Origin: Paracoccus litorisediminis | GTDB taxonomy: Bacteria > Pseudomonadota > Alphaproteobacteria > Rhodobacterales > Rhodobacteraceae | NCBI RefSeq assembly: GCF_009711205.1 | Contig: NZ_WMIG01000006.1 | Coordinates: 124,001-188,000, forward strand | Direction of reading: 5' to 3' | Length of the DNA: 64,000 nucleotides | In this document: positions 45,422 to 54,670 of the stretch, one piece after another | How the letters are laid out: each line of letters begins with the position of its first letter | Numbering within the stretch: position 1 is the stretch's first letter | Translations under genes and position numbers: made by a program | Notes under the pieces: generated by a model | The model's input: the letters and a program-made list of their open reading frames with translations, nothing else | Told to the model about the DNA's origin: nothing | Databases searched by the model: none

Positions 45422-46477
45422 TTAGCCCCGCACTGTCGGCAAGGGGACGCCAAGCGCCAGTGCGCGATCCGCGATCCGCGGCCACAGGGCGTCATCGACG
45501 GGAACCCCGTCGGCCAGGGCAGCGCGATGGTGGCGGGCAGCGGAATCGCCGGGAACTCGGACAGCTCCCCGCGTCGCGGGTCCCGGCGGATTGCTGCGGC
45601 AGGCCTCGGCCAGCCAGTCCGATTGCTCGCGGAAGGCGTCGATCCCGGCGAATGCCTCGGGGTCGATCACCTGAATGAAGGCGCTTTGCGCCAAGGGTCC
45701 CGGCGCGGTATTGGCGCGGCCCTTGCCGGACAGCCCCTGCCCCAGCAGCTCGACCATCAGCCCAAGGCCATAGCCCTTGTGCCCCTTCAACGCGCCGCCC
45801 AGCGGCAGCAGCGAGCCGCCATGTTCGGTGACCTCGCGCGGATCGTCGGTCGGCTCGCCCGCCGCAGTCAGCGCCCAGGCTTCGGGGAATTTCTGACCGG
45901 CCTTGGCCAGTGTCTGGGTCATCGTGGTCGTGGTGATCGAGGTCGAGACGTCGATCAAAACCGGATCGCCCGAGGTCGGGAAGGCCGCCGCAATCGGGTT
46001 CGGTGTCAGCAGCGGTTTCGTCCCGCCATAGGGCGCGACGCGTGAGGCCGCCGGATTGGAACAGGAAATCTGCACGATCAGCCCGCGATCCGTCAGCTTT
46101 CGCATATAGGCCGAGAGCGCACATGTATGATGGGTGTTGCGGATGGCCGCCGTCACCACGCCATATTGGCCGACGCGCTCCGCTGCCTGTTCCAACGCAC
46201 GGGTCAGCAGCCATGCACCGGGCAAAAGCCGACCGTCCCAGACGAAGCTCGCCCCCTTGTCGCTGACAACCTCATAATCCCCCGCCTTTCGCAGCGAGCC
46301 ATCGGCCAAGGCGTCCAGATACCAAGGCAACAGACCGACGCCATGGGTCTCATGGCCGATCATATCGCCCTCGACCAGCACGCGGGCGGTGGCTTCGGCC
46401 TTGTCGGGTTCCATTCCGGCGGCGGACAGAAGCGCTTGCGCGAAATCGGTCAGCGCCTCGCTATCGATGAGGGGCAT
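45422..46477 (-). CDS. Ldh-family (malate/L-lactate/ureidoglycolate type) oxidoreductase
   Basis: 351 residues from ATG 46477. The YlbC/MDH2 fold: GDMIGHETHGVGLLPWYLDAL near 38-58 (His-rich motif), RNTHHTCALSAYMRKL near 110-125, and KGHKGYGLGLMVELLGQGLSG near 228-248. NAD(P)-dependent enzymes of this group act on malate, ureidoglycolate, 2,3-diketogulonate or sulfolactate-like 2-hydroxyacids. Context suggests a sugar-acid-derived hydroxyacid. The carboxyl end is normal in length. Confidence 0.85.
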   Translation of the reverse strand: MPLIDSEALTDFAQALLSAAGMEPDKAEATARVLVEGDMIGHETHGVGLLPWYLDALADGSLRKAGDYEVVSDKGASFVWDGRLLPGAWLLTRALEQAAERVGQYGVVTAAIRNTHHTCALSAYMRKLTDRGLIVQISCSNPAASRVAPYGGTKPLLTPNPIAAAFPTSGDPVLIDVSTSITTTTMTQTLAKAGQKFPEAWALTAAGEPTDDPREVTEHGGSLLPLGGALKGHKGYGLGLMVELLGQGLSGKGRANTAPGPLAQSAFIQVIDPEAFAGIDAFREQSDWLAEACRSNPPGPATRGAVRVPGDSAARHHRAALADGVPVDDALWPRIADRALALGVPLPTVRG

Positions 46478-46532
46478 GGTCTCTCCGTCATTGGGCAGAA
46501 GGGGGCGGGCGGACCGCCCCCGGCAGGTTGGT

Positions 46533-47243
46533 TCAGCGACCGTTGGCCTTGCGCCATTCGGCGAAGATCTCGAGGTTCTTTTCATCCGTCGCCGGGTAAA
46601 GCCCGATGATCGTGGCGCCGCCCTTGACGCGTTCGGTGACGAAATCTTCGTAAGCCGTCATCTCGACGGCCTCATCGGCGATCTCATCGGCGATTTCGGC
46701 GGGGATGATGATGACGCTGTCATCGTCGCCGACCACGATATCGCCGGGGAAGACCGCCACATCGCCGCAGCCGATCGGCACGTTGATGTCGATGGCCTCA
46801 TGCAGGGTCAGGTTCGTCGGCGAGGAAGCTCGGTGGTGATAGGCCGGGATTTCCAGCGCGCCGATGGACATCGAGTCGCGGAAACCGCCATCGGTGACGA
46901 CGCCCGCGCCGCCCCGGACCATCAGCCGGGTGATCAGGATATCGCCTGCGGATGCCGCGCGGGCATCCTTGCGGCTATCCATGACCATGACATGGCCTTC
47001 CGGGCATTGCTCGATCGCGGCACGCTGCGGGTGGTCGGGGTTGCGGAAGACCGTCATCGGGTTGCGGTCCTCGCGCGCGGGCATGTAGCGCAGGGTAAAG
47101 GCCGGGCCGACCATATTGCGACCCTTGCGCTCGACCGGGCGCACATCCTGAATGGTCTGGTTGCGCAGGCCGCGTTTATACAGCGCCGAACACAAAGTGG
47201 CGACCGAGACGCCCATCAGTTTTTCACGAGTAGCGGGATTCAC
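46533..47243 (-). CDS. RraA-family protein, candidate aldolase of the aldarate pathway
   Basis: 236 residues from GTG 47243, chosen because GGAGG lies eight nt upstream; a TTG at 47273 has no such site. RraA fold with RGGAGVVTDGGFRDS near 114-128 containing the metal-binding Asp and Arg, and GDVAVFPGDIVVGDDDSVI near 160-180. Family members are class II pyruvate aldolases (for example HMG/CHA aldolase), decarboxylases or the RNase E inhibitor RraA. In this operon, 4 nt after a galactarate dehydratase, a retro-aldol cleavage of 5-keto-4-deoxyglucarate is plausible but unproven. Confidence 0.8.
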   Translation of the reverse strand: MNPATREKLMGVSVATLCSALYKRGLRNQTIQDVRPVERKGRNMVGPAFTLRYMPAREDRNPMTVFRNPDHPQRAAIEQCPEGHVMVMDSRKDARAASAGDILITRLMVRGGAGVVTDGGFRDSMSIGALEIPAYHHRASSPTNLTLHEAIDINVPIGCGDVAVFPGDIVVGDDDSVIIIPAEIADEIADEAVEMTAYEDFVTERVKGGATIIGLYPATDEKNLEIFAEWRKANGR

Positions 47244-47247
47244 GGGC

Positions 47248-48438
47248 TCAGCCTCCGAAAGTGGTGGTTTCAACGGTCCAGTCGCGGGCCTTGCCGGTCA
47301 GCGAACAGCCCAGACCCGGGCGCGCCGGCACGATCATGCGGCCATCGCGGATTTCCAGTTCTTCGTTGAAGAGTGGTGCAAGCCAATCGAAATGCTCGAC
47401 CCAAGGTTCGTGCGGATAGGCGGCGGCCAGATGCAGGTGGATCTCCATCGCGAAATGCGGGGCAAGACGCATGCGCTTGACCTCGGCCTGCGCGCAGATT
47501 TTCAGGAACTGGGTGATGCCGCCAACGCGCGGTGCGTCGGGCTGGATGAAATCGACCGCATCGGCGCGGATCAGCGCCATATGCTCATCGCTCGAGGCCA
47601 GCATCTCGCCGGTGGCAATCGGCGTCGCCAATTCGCGGGCCAGCAGGGCATGACCCTCGGCATCATAGGCGTCCAGCGGTTCCTCGATCCATTCGAGGTT
47701 CAAGGGCTCGACCAGACGCCCGAAGCGAAGCGCCGTCACGCGGTCCCATTGCTGGTTCGCGTCCACCATCAGCGGCGCGCGACCGTTCAGATGCTGGGTC
47801 ACGGCGTCGATGCGGCGCAGGTCCTCCATCGGGTCGGGCTGGCCGACCTTGATCTTGATGCCGCCAATGCCCGCATCCAGCGACTTGTCGATGGCTGCCT
47901 TGATCTCATCGATGGACGAAGACAGGAACCCACCCGAGGTATTGTAGCAGGCGACGCCGTCGCGATACGCGCCAAGCAGCTTGGCCAGCGGCAGGCCCGC
48001 GCGTTTGGCTTTCAGGTCCCACAGGCAGATATCGATGGCGGCAATCGCCTGCGTCGCCACCCCCGAGCGCCCGACCGAAGCGCCCGCCCAGCACAGCTTG
48101 TCCCAAAGCCGGGCGATGTCATTCGGGTCCTCGCCCAGCAGATTGTCGGCGATCTCGCAGGCATGGGCGTAAAGGGCGCGGCCGCCCGCACGCTTGGAAT
48201 AGCTGAAGCCTAGGCCGGAATGGCCGGATTCGGTTTCGATCTCGCAGAAAAGGAAGGCCACCTCGGTCAGCGGTTTCTGCCGTCCGGTCAGAACCTTGGC
48301 ATCGCTGATCGGGCGGGCCAGCGGCAGATAGGCCAGCGACAGCTTGATCGTCTTGATCGCATCCTGCGTCGCGGGACCGGCGGCGAAACCCGCCTTGGGC
48401 GGTTGCGCCGGGATCAGGCGCTGTGAGATATCCAACAT
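47248..48438 (-). CDS. L-talarate/galactarate dehydratase, enolase superfamily
   Basis: 396 residues. The catalytic set is Lys197 (IKIKVGQ), Asp226 (VDANQQW), Glu252 (WIEEPL), Glu278 (GEML) and His328 (LAPHFAMEIHLH). Lys197 and His328 are the numbers I recall for the Salmonella talarate/galactarate dehydratase, and the sequence YLPLARPISDAKVLTGRQ is nearly the same as that enzyme. It removes water from galactarate or L-talarate to give 5-keto-4-deoxy-D-glucarate. 12 nt after the IlvD gene, 4 nt before the RraA-family gene. Confidence 0.88.
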   Translation of the reverse strand: MLDISQRLIPAQPPKAGFAAGPATQDAIKTIKLSLAYLPLARPISDAKVLTGRQKPLTEVAFLFCEIETESGHSGLGFSYSKRAGGRALYAHACEIADNLLGEDPNDIARLWDKLCWAGASVGRSGVATQAIAAIDICLWDLKAKRAGLPLAKLLGAYRDGVACYNTSGGFLSSSIDEIKAAIDKSLDAGIGGIKIKVGQPDPMEDLRRIDAVTQHLNGRAPLMVDANQQWDRVTALRFGRLVEPLNLEWIEEPLDAYDAEGHALLARELATPIATGEMLASSDEHMALIRADAVDFIQPDAPRVGGITQFLKICAQAEVKRMRLAPHFAMEIHLHLAAAYPHEPWVEHFDWLAPLFNEELEIRDGRMIVPARPGLGCSLTGKARDWTVETTTFGG

Positions 48439-48450
48439 GACATTCCCCCC

Positions 48451-50187
48451 TTAGTTGATCGCGGGTTCCGGCGTCTTGCCGCCGTATTCGGTTTTCAGGA
48501 AATCGAAGTCGCAGCCCTTGTCGGCCTGCTCGATATGCTTGCTGAACATCAGCCCATAACCGCGCTGGTAGCGGGGTTCGGGTGCCTGCCAAGCTTCGCG
48601 GCGGGCGGCCAGTTCGGCCTCATCGACCAGCATGTTCAGGGACCGCGCGGGGATATCGAGTTCCACCATGTCGCCGGTTTTCAGCAGTGCCAGCGGCCCG
48701 CCGACGAAAGCCTCGGGCGAGACATGCAGCACGCAGGCCCCGAAGCTGGTCCCCGACATGCGCGCATCGGAAATCCGCACCATGTCGCGCAGGCCCAGCT
48801 TCAGCAGCGCCTTGGGCATCGGGATCATCCCCCATTCCGGCATCCCCGGCCCGCCCTGCGGCCCGGCATTGCGCAGGACCAGCACGGTTTCCGGCGTCAG
48901 CGGATAATCAGGATCGTCGATGATCGCCTTCATCTCGGCATAGCTGTCGGCGACCAGCGCCGGGCCGGTATGGCGATGGAATTTCGCGTCACAGGCGGCA
49001 GGCTTGATGACCGCACCATCGGGGCAAAGGTTGCCCTTCAAGACCGCAAGCGAGCCCTCGTGATAGACCGGGTTCGAGAGCGGGCGAATGACATCCTCGT
49101 TCCAGATCTTGACCTCATCCAGCCCGTCGGTCAGCGGCTTGCCGGTGACGGTAATGGCGGAGGGGTCCAGCTTGTCGCCCAGTTGCTTCATCAGCGCGCG
49201 CAACCCGCCCGCGTAGTAGAAATCCTCCATCAGGTAGGTCGAACCCGAGGGGCGGATATTGGCGATGACCGGGGTGGTGCGGCCAATGCGATCCAGATCG
49301 TCCAGCTCCAGCGGAACGCCGGCGCGGCGCGCCATGGCGATCAGGTGGATGATGGCATTGGTCGAACAGCCCGTGGCCATGGCGACCGTCACCGCATTGT
49401 TGACGGCGGCAGGCGTCACGATCTGATCGGGGGTCAAATCCTCCCAGATCATCTCGACGATGCGCCGCCCGCAGGATGCCGACATGCGCTGGTGATTGGC
49501 ATCCGCCGCCGGGATCGACGATGCGCCGGGCAGCGTCAGCCCCATCGCATCGGCAATCGCCGTCATGGTCGAGGCGGTGCCCATGGTCATGCAATGGCCG
49601 TAGGACCGCGCGATGCCGCCCTCGATCCCCTGCCATTCTTCCTTGGAGATCGTGCCCGCGCGGCGCTCATCCCAGTATTTGAAGCCGTCGGTGCCCGAGC
49701 CCAGATACTTGCCGGCGTAATTCCCGCGCAGCATCGGACCGGCAGGCAGGTAGATGAAGGGCACACCCATGCTGAGCGCGCCCATGACCAGACCCGGCGT
49801 GGTCTTGTCGCAACCGCCCATCAGCACCGCGCCGTCGATCGGGTGCGAGCGCAGCAGCTCTTCAGTCTCCATCGCCAGCATATTGCGATAAAGCATGGTG
49901 GTCGGCTTGACGAAGTTTTCAGACAGCGACAGCGCCGGCAGCTCCATCGGGAAGCCGCCCGCCTGCAGGATGCCGCGTTTGACCCAATCCACCCGGTCCT
50001 TGAAATGCATGTGGCAGGGCTGGGCGTCCGACCATGTATTGATGATCGCGACGATGGGTTTTCCCTCCCAATCCTCGGGGGCGTAGCCCATCTGCATGGT
50101 CCGCGAGCGGTGGCCAAAGGACCGCTGGTCATCGGGCACCATCCAGCGCGCCGAGCGCAGATCCGCATATTCCTTTTTCTTTTGCAT
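48451..50187 (-). CDS. IlvD/Edd-family sugar-acid dehydratase (L-arabinonate dehydratase-like)
   Basis: 578 residues from ATG 50187 with GGGAGGA upstream. [2Fe-2S] ligands Cys58 (QPCHMHF), Cys126 (GGCDKTTPG) and Cys199 (YGHCMTMG) are in the positions of Rhizobium L-arabinonate dehydratase, which has almost the same length. A Lys in the KTTPG segment and the C-terminal RISDARMSGTSFG motif complete the site. It dehydrates an aldonate or pentonate to a 2-keto-3-deoxy acid; the true substrate in this aldarate cluster is unknown. First gene of the leftward operon. Confidence 0.87.
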   Translation of the reverse strand: MQKKKEYADLRSARWMVPDDQRSFGHRSRTMQMGYAPEDWEGKPIVAIINTWSDAQPCHMHFKDRVDWVKRGILQAGGFPMELPALSLSENFVKPTTMLYRNMLAMETEELLRSHPIDGAVLMGGCDKTTPGLVMGALSMGVPFIYLPAGPMLRGNYAGKYLGSGTDGFKYWDERRAGTISKEEWQGIEGGIARSYGHCMTMGTASTMTAIADAMGLTLPGASSIPAADANHQRMSASCGRRIVEMIWEDLTPDQIVTPAAVNNAVTVAMATGCSTNAIIHLIAMARRAGVPLELDDLDRIGRTTPVIANIRPSGSTYLMEDFYYAGGLRALMKQLGDKLDPSAITVTGKPLTDGLDEVKIWNEDVIRPLSNPVYHEGSLAVLKGNLCPDGAVIKPAACDAKFHRHTGPALVADSYAEMKAIIDDPDYPLTPETVLVLRNAGPQGGPGMPEWGMIPMPKALLKLGLRDMVRISDARMSGTSFGACVLHVSPEAFVGGPLALLKTGDMVELDIPARSLNMLVDEAELAARREAWQAPEPRYQRGYGLMFSKHIEQADKGCDFDFLKTEYGGKTPEPAIN

Positions 50188-50265
50188 CCAGTCCTCCCTC
50201 GTCCGCTCGGATGCATGCGCGACCGCTGGCCGTGACGCCATGAAACGCTTGAGCGGGATGAGGAA

Positions 50266-50281
50266 CTGATATATTAGTCAG
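50266..50281. promoter_or_regulatory. Predicted GntR operator between the IlvD and GntR genes
   Basis: CTGATATATTAGTCAG, with arms CTGA and TCAG and the core ATATATTAGT, identical over ten bases to the site at 44515-44524. It sits 79 nt from the dehydratase ATG and 64 nt from the regulator ATG, so it could control both divergent promoters. Confidence 0.65.
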
Positions 50282-50344
50282 ATAAGAATATCAATCATGA
50301 ATCGCGGGATCACAAAAACCCGCCATTCCATGCAGGATCGCGCC

Positions 50345-51049
50345 ATGACAAAGACCCTATTCGCGGCGTTCAGCCCTTCGGAAACCGCGGCCTCGGCGGG
50401 CGGCACGGTCCAGCGCGTCTATGAGGATCTGCGGCAGCGAATCATCTCGTTCGACCTGCCGCCTGACATGACGCTGGCCCGCAATGAACTGACCGAGACC
50501 TATGGCGTCAGCCTGACCCCCCTGCGTGAGGCGCTGCAAAAGCTGCATCTGGAGGGGTTGGTCCGCATCTACCCGCAGTCCAAGACCGTGGTGACGCGCA
50601 TCGACATCCCTCAGATCTACGAGGCGCATTTCCTGCGCACGGCGCTGGAATGCGAAGTGGCGCGCAATCTGGCGCTGTCGCCCGACCGCGATCTGCTGAC
50701 CCGCGCGCGCTCGATCATCCGCATGCAGGAGGCGGTGGCGCAGGACCCCAATCAGGTCACCATGTTCCAGGAACTGGACGAGGTCTTTCACAACACGCTG
50801 TTCGCGGCGGTTGGGCGCAGCCCGCTGCATCGCCTGATCCGCGAAAGGTCGGGCCATCTTGAGCGCGCCCGGCGGCTGCACAATGCGCAGGGGCGGGTAT
50901 CCTCGATCATCGCCGGGCATATGGACGTCATCGACGCCATCGAAGCTGGCGATCCCGACGCTGCGGTACGCGCGATGCGCGAGCATCTGGGCGGAACGAT
51001 CTCGCAGATCGAACAGCTGCGCACGATGCATCCCGATTACTTTTCATGA
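50345..51049 (+). CDS. GntR/FadR-subfamily regulator of aldarate genes
   Basis: 234 residues from ATG 50345; AGGA lies six nt upstream, whereas in-frame ATGs at 50297 and 50330 have no ribosome site. Winged helix-turn-helix near 20-85 ([37 protein letters not shown]) and an FCD ligand domain with Asp/His residues near 140 ([14 protein letters not shown]) and [12 protein letters not shown] at the end. FCD proteins sense sugar acids or carboxylates. It is divergent from the dehydratase operon and 56 nt upstream of gudD, so an aldarate or its dehydration product is the likely effector. Confidence 0.88.
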   Translation: MTKTLFAAFSPSETAASAGGTVQRVYEDLRQRIISFDLPPDMTLARNELTETYGVSLTPLREALQKLHLEGLVRIYPQSKTVVTRIDIPQIYEAHFLRTALECEVARNLALSPDRDLLTRARSIIRMQEAVAQDPNQVTMFQELDEVFHNTLFAAVGRSPLHRLIRERSGHLERARRLHNAQGRVSSIIAGHMDVIDAIEAGDPDAAVRAMREHLGGTISQIEQLRTMHPDYFS

Positions 51050-51105
51050 CCTTGCATCGGCCTGCCAAGGGCAGACCGCACCATCACGACAGCAGGAGGG
51101 ACAAG

Positions 51106-52497
51106 ATGTCCGACGACACCACTCTGGAACGCCCGGCGGGCAAGGACTGGGCGAATGGCGCGGGATCGCCCGTGATCCGCAGCATCCGGGTCGTGCCGGT
51201 GGCGGGGCAGGACAGCATGCTGCTGAACCTGTCGGGCGCGCATGCGCCGTGGTTCACCCGCAATATCGTCCTGATCACCGATTCACGCGGCGCGACCGGG
51301 ATTGGCGAGGTTCCGGGCGGCACGGCGATTCGTCAGACGCTTGAGGATGCGGCCCCCCTGCTGATCGGCCAGCCTATCGGGAATTACCGCGCCCTCATGC
51401 GGCAGGTCGGAACGACCTTTGCGGCACGCGACAGCGGCGGGCGCGGGCAGCAGACCTTCGACCTGCGCACCACGATCCACGTCGTCGCAGCGCTGGAATG
51501 CGCGCTGCTGGACCTGCTGGGCCAGTTTCTTGAGTTGCCGGTCTGCGCCCTTCTGGCCGAAGGCCAGCAGCGCAGCGAAGTCGAGATGCTGGGTTATCTG
51601 TTCTTCATCGGCGACCGGAGCCGCACCCCGCTGGGCTACCGTTCGGGCGGCAAGGGCGATGACTGGCTGCGCCTGCGCGACGAAGTGGCCTTGGACGCGG
51701 CTTCCGTCCGCCGTCTGGCCGAGGCTGCCGAGGCCCGCTACGGCTTCAAGGATTTCAAGCTGAAGGGCGGCGTGCTGCATGGCGAGGACGAGGCCGCCAT
51801 CGTCGCCGATCTGGCCGCCAGCTTCCCCGAGGCGCGGGTAACGCTTGACCCGAACGGGGCATGGTTGCTGAAGGACGCGATCCGTTATCTGTCGCCGCTG
51901 AAAGGCGTCCTTGCCTATGCCGAGGACCCCTGCGGCCCCGAGCCGGGCTATTCCGGGCGCGAGACCATGGCCGAGTTCCGCCGCGCCACTGGCCTGCCCA
52001 CCGCCACCAACATGATCGCCACCGACTGGCGCGAGATGGGCCATGCCATCCGCGCGGGCGCGGTCGATATCCCGCTGGCCGATCCGCATTTCTGGACCAT
52101 GCAGGGCTCGGTCGAGGTGGCGCAGCTTTGCGACCGCTGGGGCATGACCTGGGGCTCGCATTCGAACAACCATTTCGACGTGTCGCTGATGATGTTCACG
52201 CAGGTTGCGGCGGCCGCTCCGGGCAAGATCACCGCGCTGGACACGCATTGGATCTGGCAGGACGGCCAGCGCATCACCAAGGAACCGCCGCTGATCCAAG
52301 GCGGCAAGGTGCAGGTTCCCGACCGTCCCGGCCTTGGCGTCGAGATCGACGAAGCGGCATTGGCCCAGGCGCATCGCCTGCACGAAACCCTGCCCCAGAC
52401 GGCAAGGAACGATGCGGCGGCGATGCAATACCTGATCCCCGGCTGGAGCTTTCATTCCAAGACCCCGGCGCTGACCCGCGAGGGCTGGCAGGGTTAA
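51106..52497 (+). CDS. gudD: D-glucarate dehydratase
   Basis: 463 residues; GGAGGG precedes ATG 51106. The sequence closely follows E. coli GudD, with [18 protein letters not shown] near 38-56, DFKLKGGVL (catalytic Lys), TLDPNGAW and AEDPCG (metal Asp/Glu), ATNMIATDW and GSHSNNHFD (catalytic His). It converts D-glucarate (and L-idarate) to 5-keto-4-deoxy-D-glucarate, the same product as the divergent galactarate dehydratase. No KdgD or GarL gene is visible in the window to use the product. Confidence 0.95.
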   Translation: MSDDTTLERPAGKDWANGAGSPVIRSIRVVPVAGQDSMLLNLSGAHAPWFTRNIVLITDSRGATGIGEVPGGTAIRQTLEDAAPLLIGQPIGNYRALMRQVGTTFAARDSGGRGQQTFDLRTTIHVVAALECALLDLLGQFLELPVCALLAEGQQRSEVEMLGYLFFIGDRSRTPLGYRSGGKGDDWLRLRDEVALDAASVRRLAEAAEARYGFKDFKLKGGVLHGEDEAAIVADLAASFPEARVTLDPNGAWLLKDAIRYLSPLKGVLAYAEDPCGPEPGYSGRETMAEFRRATGLPTATNMIATDWREMGHAIRAGAVDIPLADPHFWTMQGSVEVAQLCDRWGMTWGSHSNNHFDVSLMMFTQVAAAAPGKITALDTHWIWQDGQRITKEPPLIQGGKVQVPDRPGLGVEIDEAALAQAHRLHETLPQTARNDAAAMQYLIPGWSFHSKTPALTREGWQG

Positions 52498-52518
52498 ACC
52501 CATCAGCGGCGCGGGGCT

Positions 52519-54147
52519 TTAGCGCGGAAGTCCCGCCCGCGACAGCGCGGCCAGCTCGGCTGCGACGATCACGGGATTGCGGTGGCAACTGGTGTCTCGC
52601 CAGCCGTCCTGTGTCATCATGGGCCTATGGCGGGCGGCCTTGGCGGTCCATTCCCGTGCCTCCGCTGGCCTGCCCAGTTGCATCAGCGAAATCGCCGCGC
52701 TCAGGTTCATGCGGGGTGACAGGTCGGGAACCTGCTGGAATTCGATCACGGCCTGCGCATCACGACCCATCAGGCGATAGGCATTCCCCCTAGATGCATG
52801 CGCCGCTGGCTTCAGGTCGGGCTCCCACGCGACGGCCTGATCGATCCATCCAAGTGCATTGCGATAGTCGCCTGCGCAGATCAGCACCTCGGCCAGACTG
52901 CTCAGCATCCGCGCATCAAAGGGCGACAACTCGACCGCCATCCGGGCCTCGGCCACCGCGCCGTCGAAATCGCGGCGCTGTGTCCGCAGAAAGGCATTCA
53001 GCCAATGCAGCTGACGCCGGATTTCGGGCGTCAGGTCCATGCTGCCCGTGACCTGATTGGCCAGCCGCTCGGCCTCGGCAATATGGGCGGCACCTTGGGC
53101 GCTGCGATAGGTCCAATGCGCGGCCCAATGATACCAACCCAGCTTCACCTTGAGCAGCGCCGAATCCGGGTAATGACCCAGACCCTGCGCCCAGATCCGG
53201 CCCGCGCGGTCGTTATCCTCGGAGCTGTGCGCGCCGCTAAACAGGTCAAGACCGCGCAGGTAATATCCGTATTCGCCCAATCGCGAGGGCGCGCTTTCCC
53301 ATGCCTGCCGATACAGCACCCGCTTCATCGCGTTCTCCTCGCCGGTCAGGCTGGAGATGATCTGCGCGGTCACCTCATCCTGCGGCGCGACCGCATCCGG
53401 ACCCGATCGGTCGAAGCGCTCGGACCACAGGCTTTGGCCGGTCGCGACATCGCTCAATTGCGCCACGATCCGTAGCCCATCGCCGCTGCGCCGGACGCTG
53501 CCGTCCAGCACGAAATCCGCCCCCAATTCACGACCGATGCGGCGCACATCCACCGGCTCGGCACCATAGCGGAACGAGGAATTGCGCGCGATGACGGTCA
53601 CATCCGGGGACTTCGCCAGAATCGAGACGATATCCTCGGCCACGCCCCTGCCGATCGGATCAAGCGCCGGATCGGGGCCCAGATTGGCAAAGGGCAGCAC
53701 GGCGATGCGCGGCGGCCCGGGCACGACCTGACCGGGCCTGTGCCACAGCGCAAGGATCAGCAACAGCGCCAGCAGACCCAGTACCAGCAGTCCCCGCGCC
53801 GACTGCGGACGCAACGCTTCAAGACGCACATCCTCGGACAGGTCCAGCCGGTAGCCGCGCCGCGGCACGGTCTTGAGCAGGCTGCGATCCGTGTCGCCAA
53901 GCGCGCGTCGTATCTCGCTGATGCACTGAACCAGACTGTCATCGGTGACGGCGACGCCCTTCCAGACCGCGTCGATCAGGGCGTCCTTTTCGACCACATC
54001 GCCACGATGGCGGACCAGCTCGCGCAGCACCGCGAAGCTTTGCGCGCGCAGCGGTACATCCAGCCCCTTCGCGGTCCGCAGCGTGCCGGCCGAGAAGTTC
54101 ACGATGACATCGTTCAAAACCAGTCGCGGGGTCGCAATGCCGTCCAT
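52519..54147 (-). CDS. Membrane-anchored CadC-like transcription regulator with TPR repeats
   Basis: 542 residues. OmpR-type winged helix at about 8-100 (LRELVRHRGDVVEKDALIDAVW and QCISEIRRALGD), one membrane helix at 119-135, then a TolB/FlgO-like domain (IAVLPFANLGPDPALD, near 148; sugar-cyclase-type DSP motif) and TPR-like helices to the end. This layout resembles CadC and the adenylate-cyclase-associated regulators of Rhizobiales, which bind DNA from the membrane. The signal is unknown. It is divergent from a small Cys-containing protein (179-nt gap with an inverted repeat CAGGAC-N12-GTCCTG at 54257-54280). Confidence 0.8.
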   Translation of the reverse strand: MDGIATPRLVLNDVIVNFSAGTLRTAKGLDVPLRAQSFAVLRELVRHRGDVVEKDALIDAVWKGVAVTDDSLVQCISEIRRALGDTDRSLLKTVPRRGYRLDLSEDVRLEALRPQSARGLLVLGLLALLLILALWHRPGQVVPGPPRIAVLPFANLGPDPALDPIGRGVAEDIVSILAKSPDVTVIARNSSFRYGAEPVDVRRIGRELGADFVLDGSVRRSGDGLRIVAQLSDVATGQSLWSERFDRSGPDAVAPQDEVTAQIISSLTGEENAMKRVLYRQAWESAPSRLGEYGYYLRGLDLFSGAHSSEDNDRAGRIWAQGLGHYPDSALLKVKLGWYHWAAHWTYRSAQGAAHIAEAERLANQVTGSMDLTPEIRRQLHWLNAFLRTQRRDFDGAVAEARMAVELSPFDARMLSSLAEVLICAGDYRNALGWIDQAVAWEPDLKPAAHASRGNAYRLMGRDAQAVIEFQQVPDLSPRMNLSAAISLMQLGRPAEAREWTAKAARHRPMMTQDGWRDTSCHRNPVIVAAELAALSRAGLPR

Positions 54148-54325
54148 CCGCTACTCCCAGCAGAAAGAACCAAGCCTTTCCCTGAAAGATACCTCAGCCC
54201 CGCGCCCCGGCTGCCATGACCTTTCGTCCAAATTTCGTGAAGTTTCGGCGCGGTTTCAGGACAGGCAAAGATCAGTCCTGCTGACCTGTTCTTGTGCAAC
54301 GCATGATCGCTGACAGGAGTATCCC

Positions 54326-54532
54326 ATGATCGCCTTGGTCATTGCCGCCTGCCTGAACACGACTCAGGAGTGCCGCAACTTTCAACTGCTCTACGACCCT
54401 TACGAGGTCTCGATGATGACCTGCATGGTCGCGGGCCAGCCGCAGGTCGCCCGCTGGCAGGTGCAGAACCCCAAATGGCAGATCTCGCGCTGGCATTGCG
54501 AGATGCAGGACACCCGCAGCTCCAGCCTGTGA
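54326..54532 (+). CDS. Small four-cysteine protein
   Basis: 68 residues, ribosome site AGGAGT. Cys9, Cys16, Cys33 and Cys58, a short hydrophobic N-terminus (IALVIAACL), and a tail rich in Trp and Gln (RWQVQNPKWQISRWHCEMQ). Its size, cysteine spacing and position after a membrane-anchored regulator suggest a secreted or periplasmic small protein, but I do not recognise a family. 139 nt separate it from the aminotransferase gene. Confidence 0.6.
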   Translation: MIALVIAACLNTTQECRNFQLLYDPYEVSMMTCMVAGQPQVARWQVQNPKWQISRWHCEMQDTRSSSL

Positions 54533-54670
54533 CCGCCGCAGATTTGGGCTGCAGCAGACCTATCCAAATGTTCAGGTGCGGGCGTAGACAAATTCAATTG
54601 GCGGTTGCCCATTCGTGCTATGGTCAAAGTGTGAGGTTTCGTTCGGTTTGCCTTTTGTGAGGCCGTGTTT

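Noticed and set aside
50297..50344. Earlier in-frame ATG starts for the GntR regulator
   Set aside because: Neither ATG 50297 nor 50330 has a ribosome site, and starting at 50297 would place the start only 16 nt from the predicted operator.
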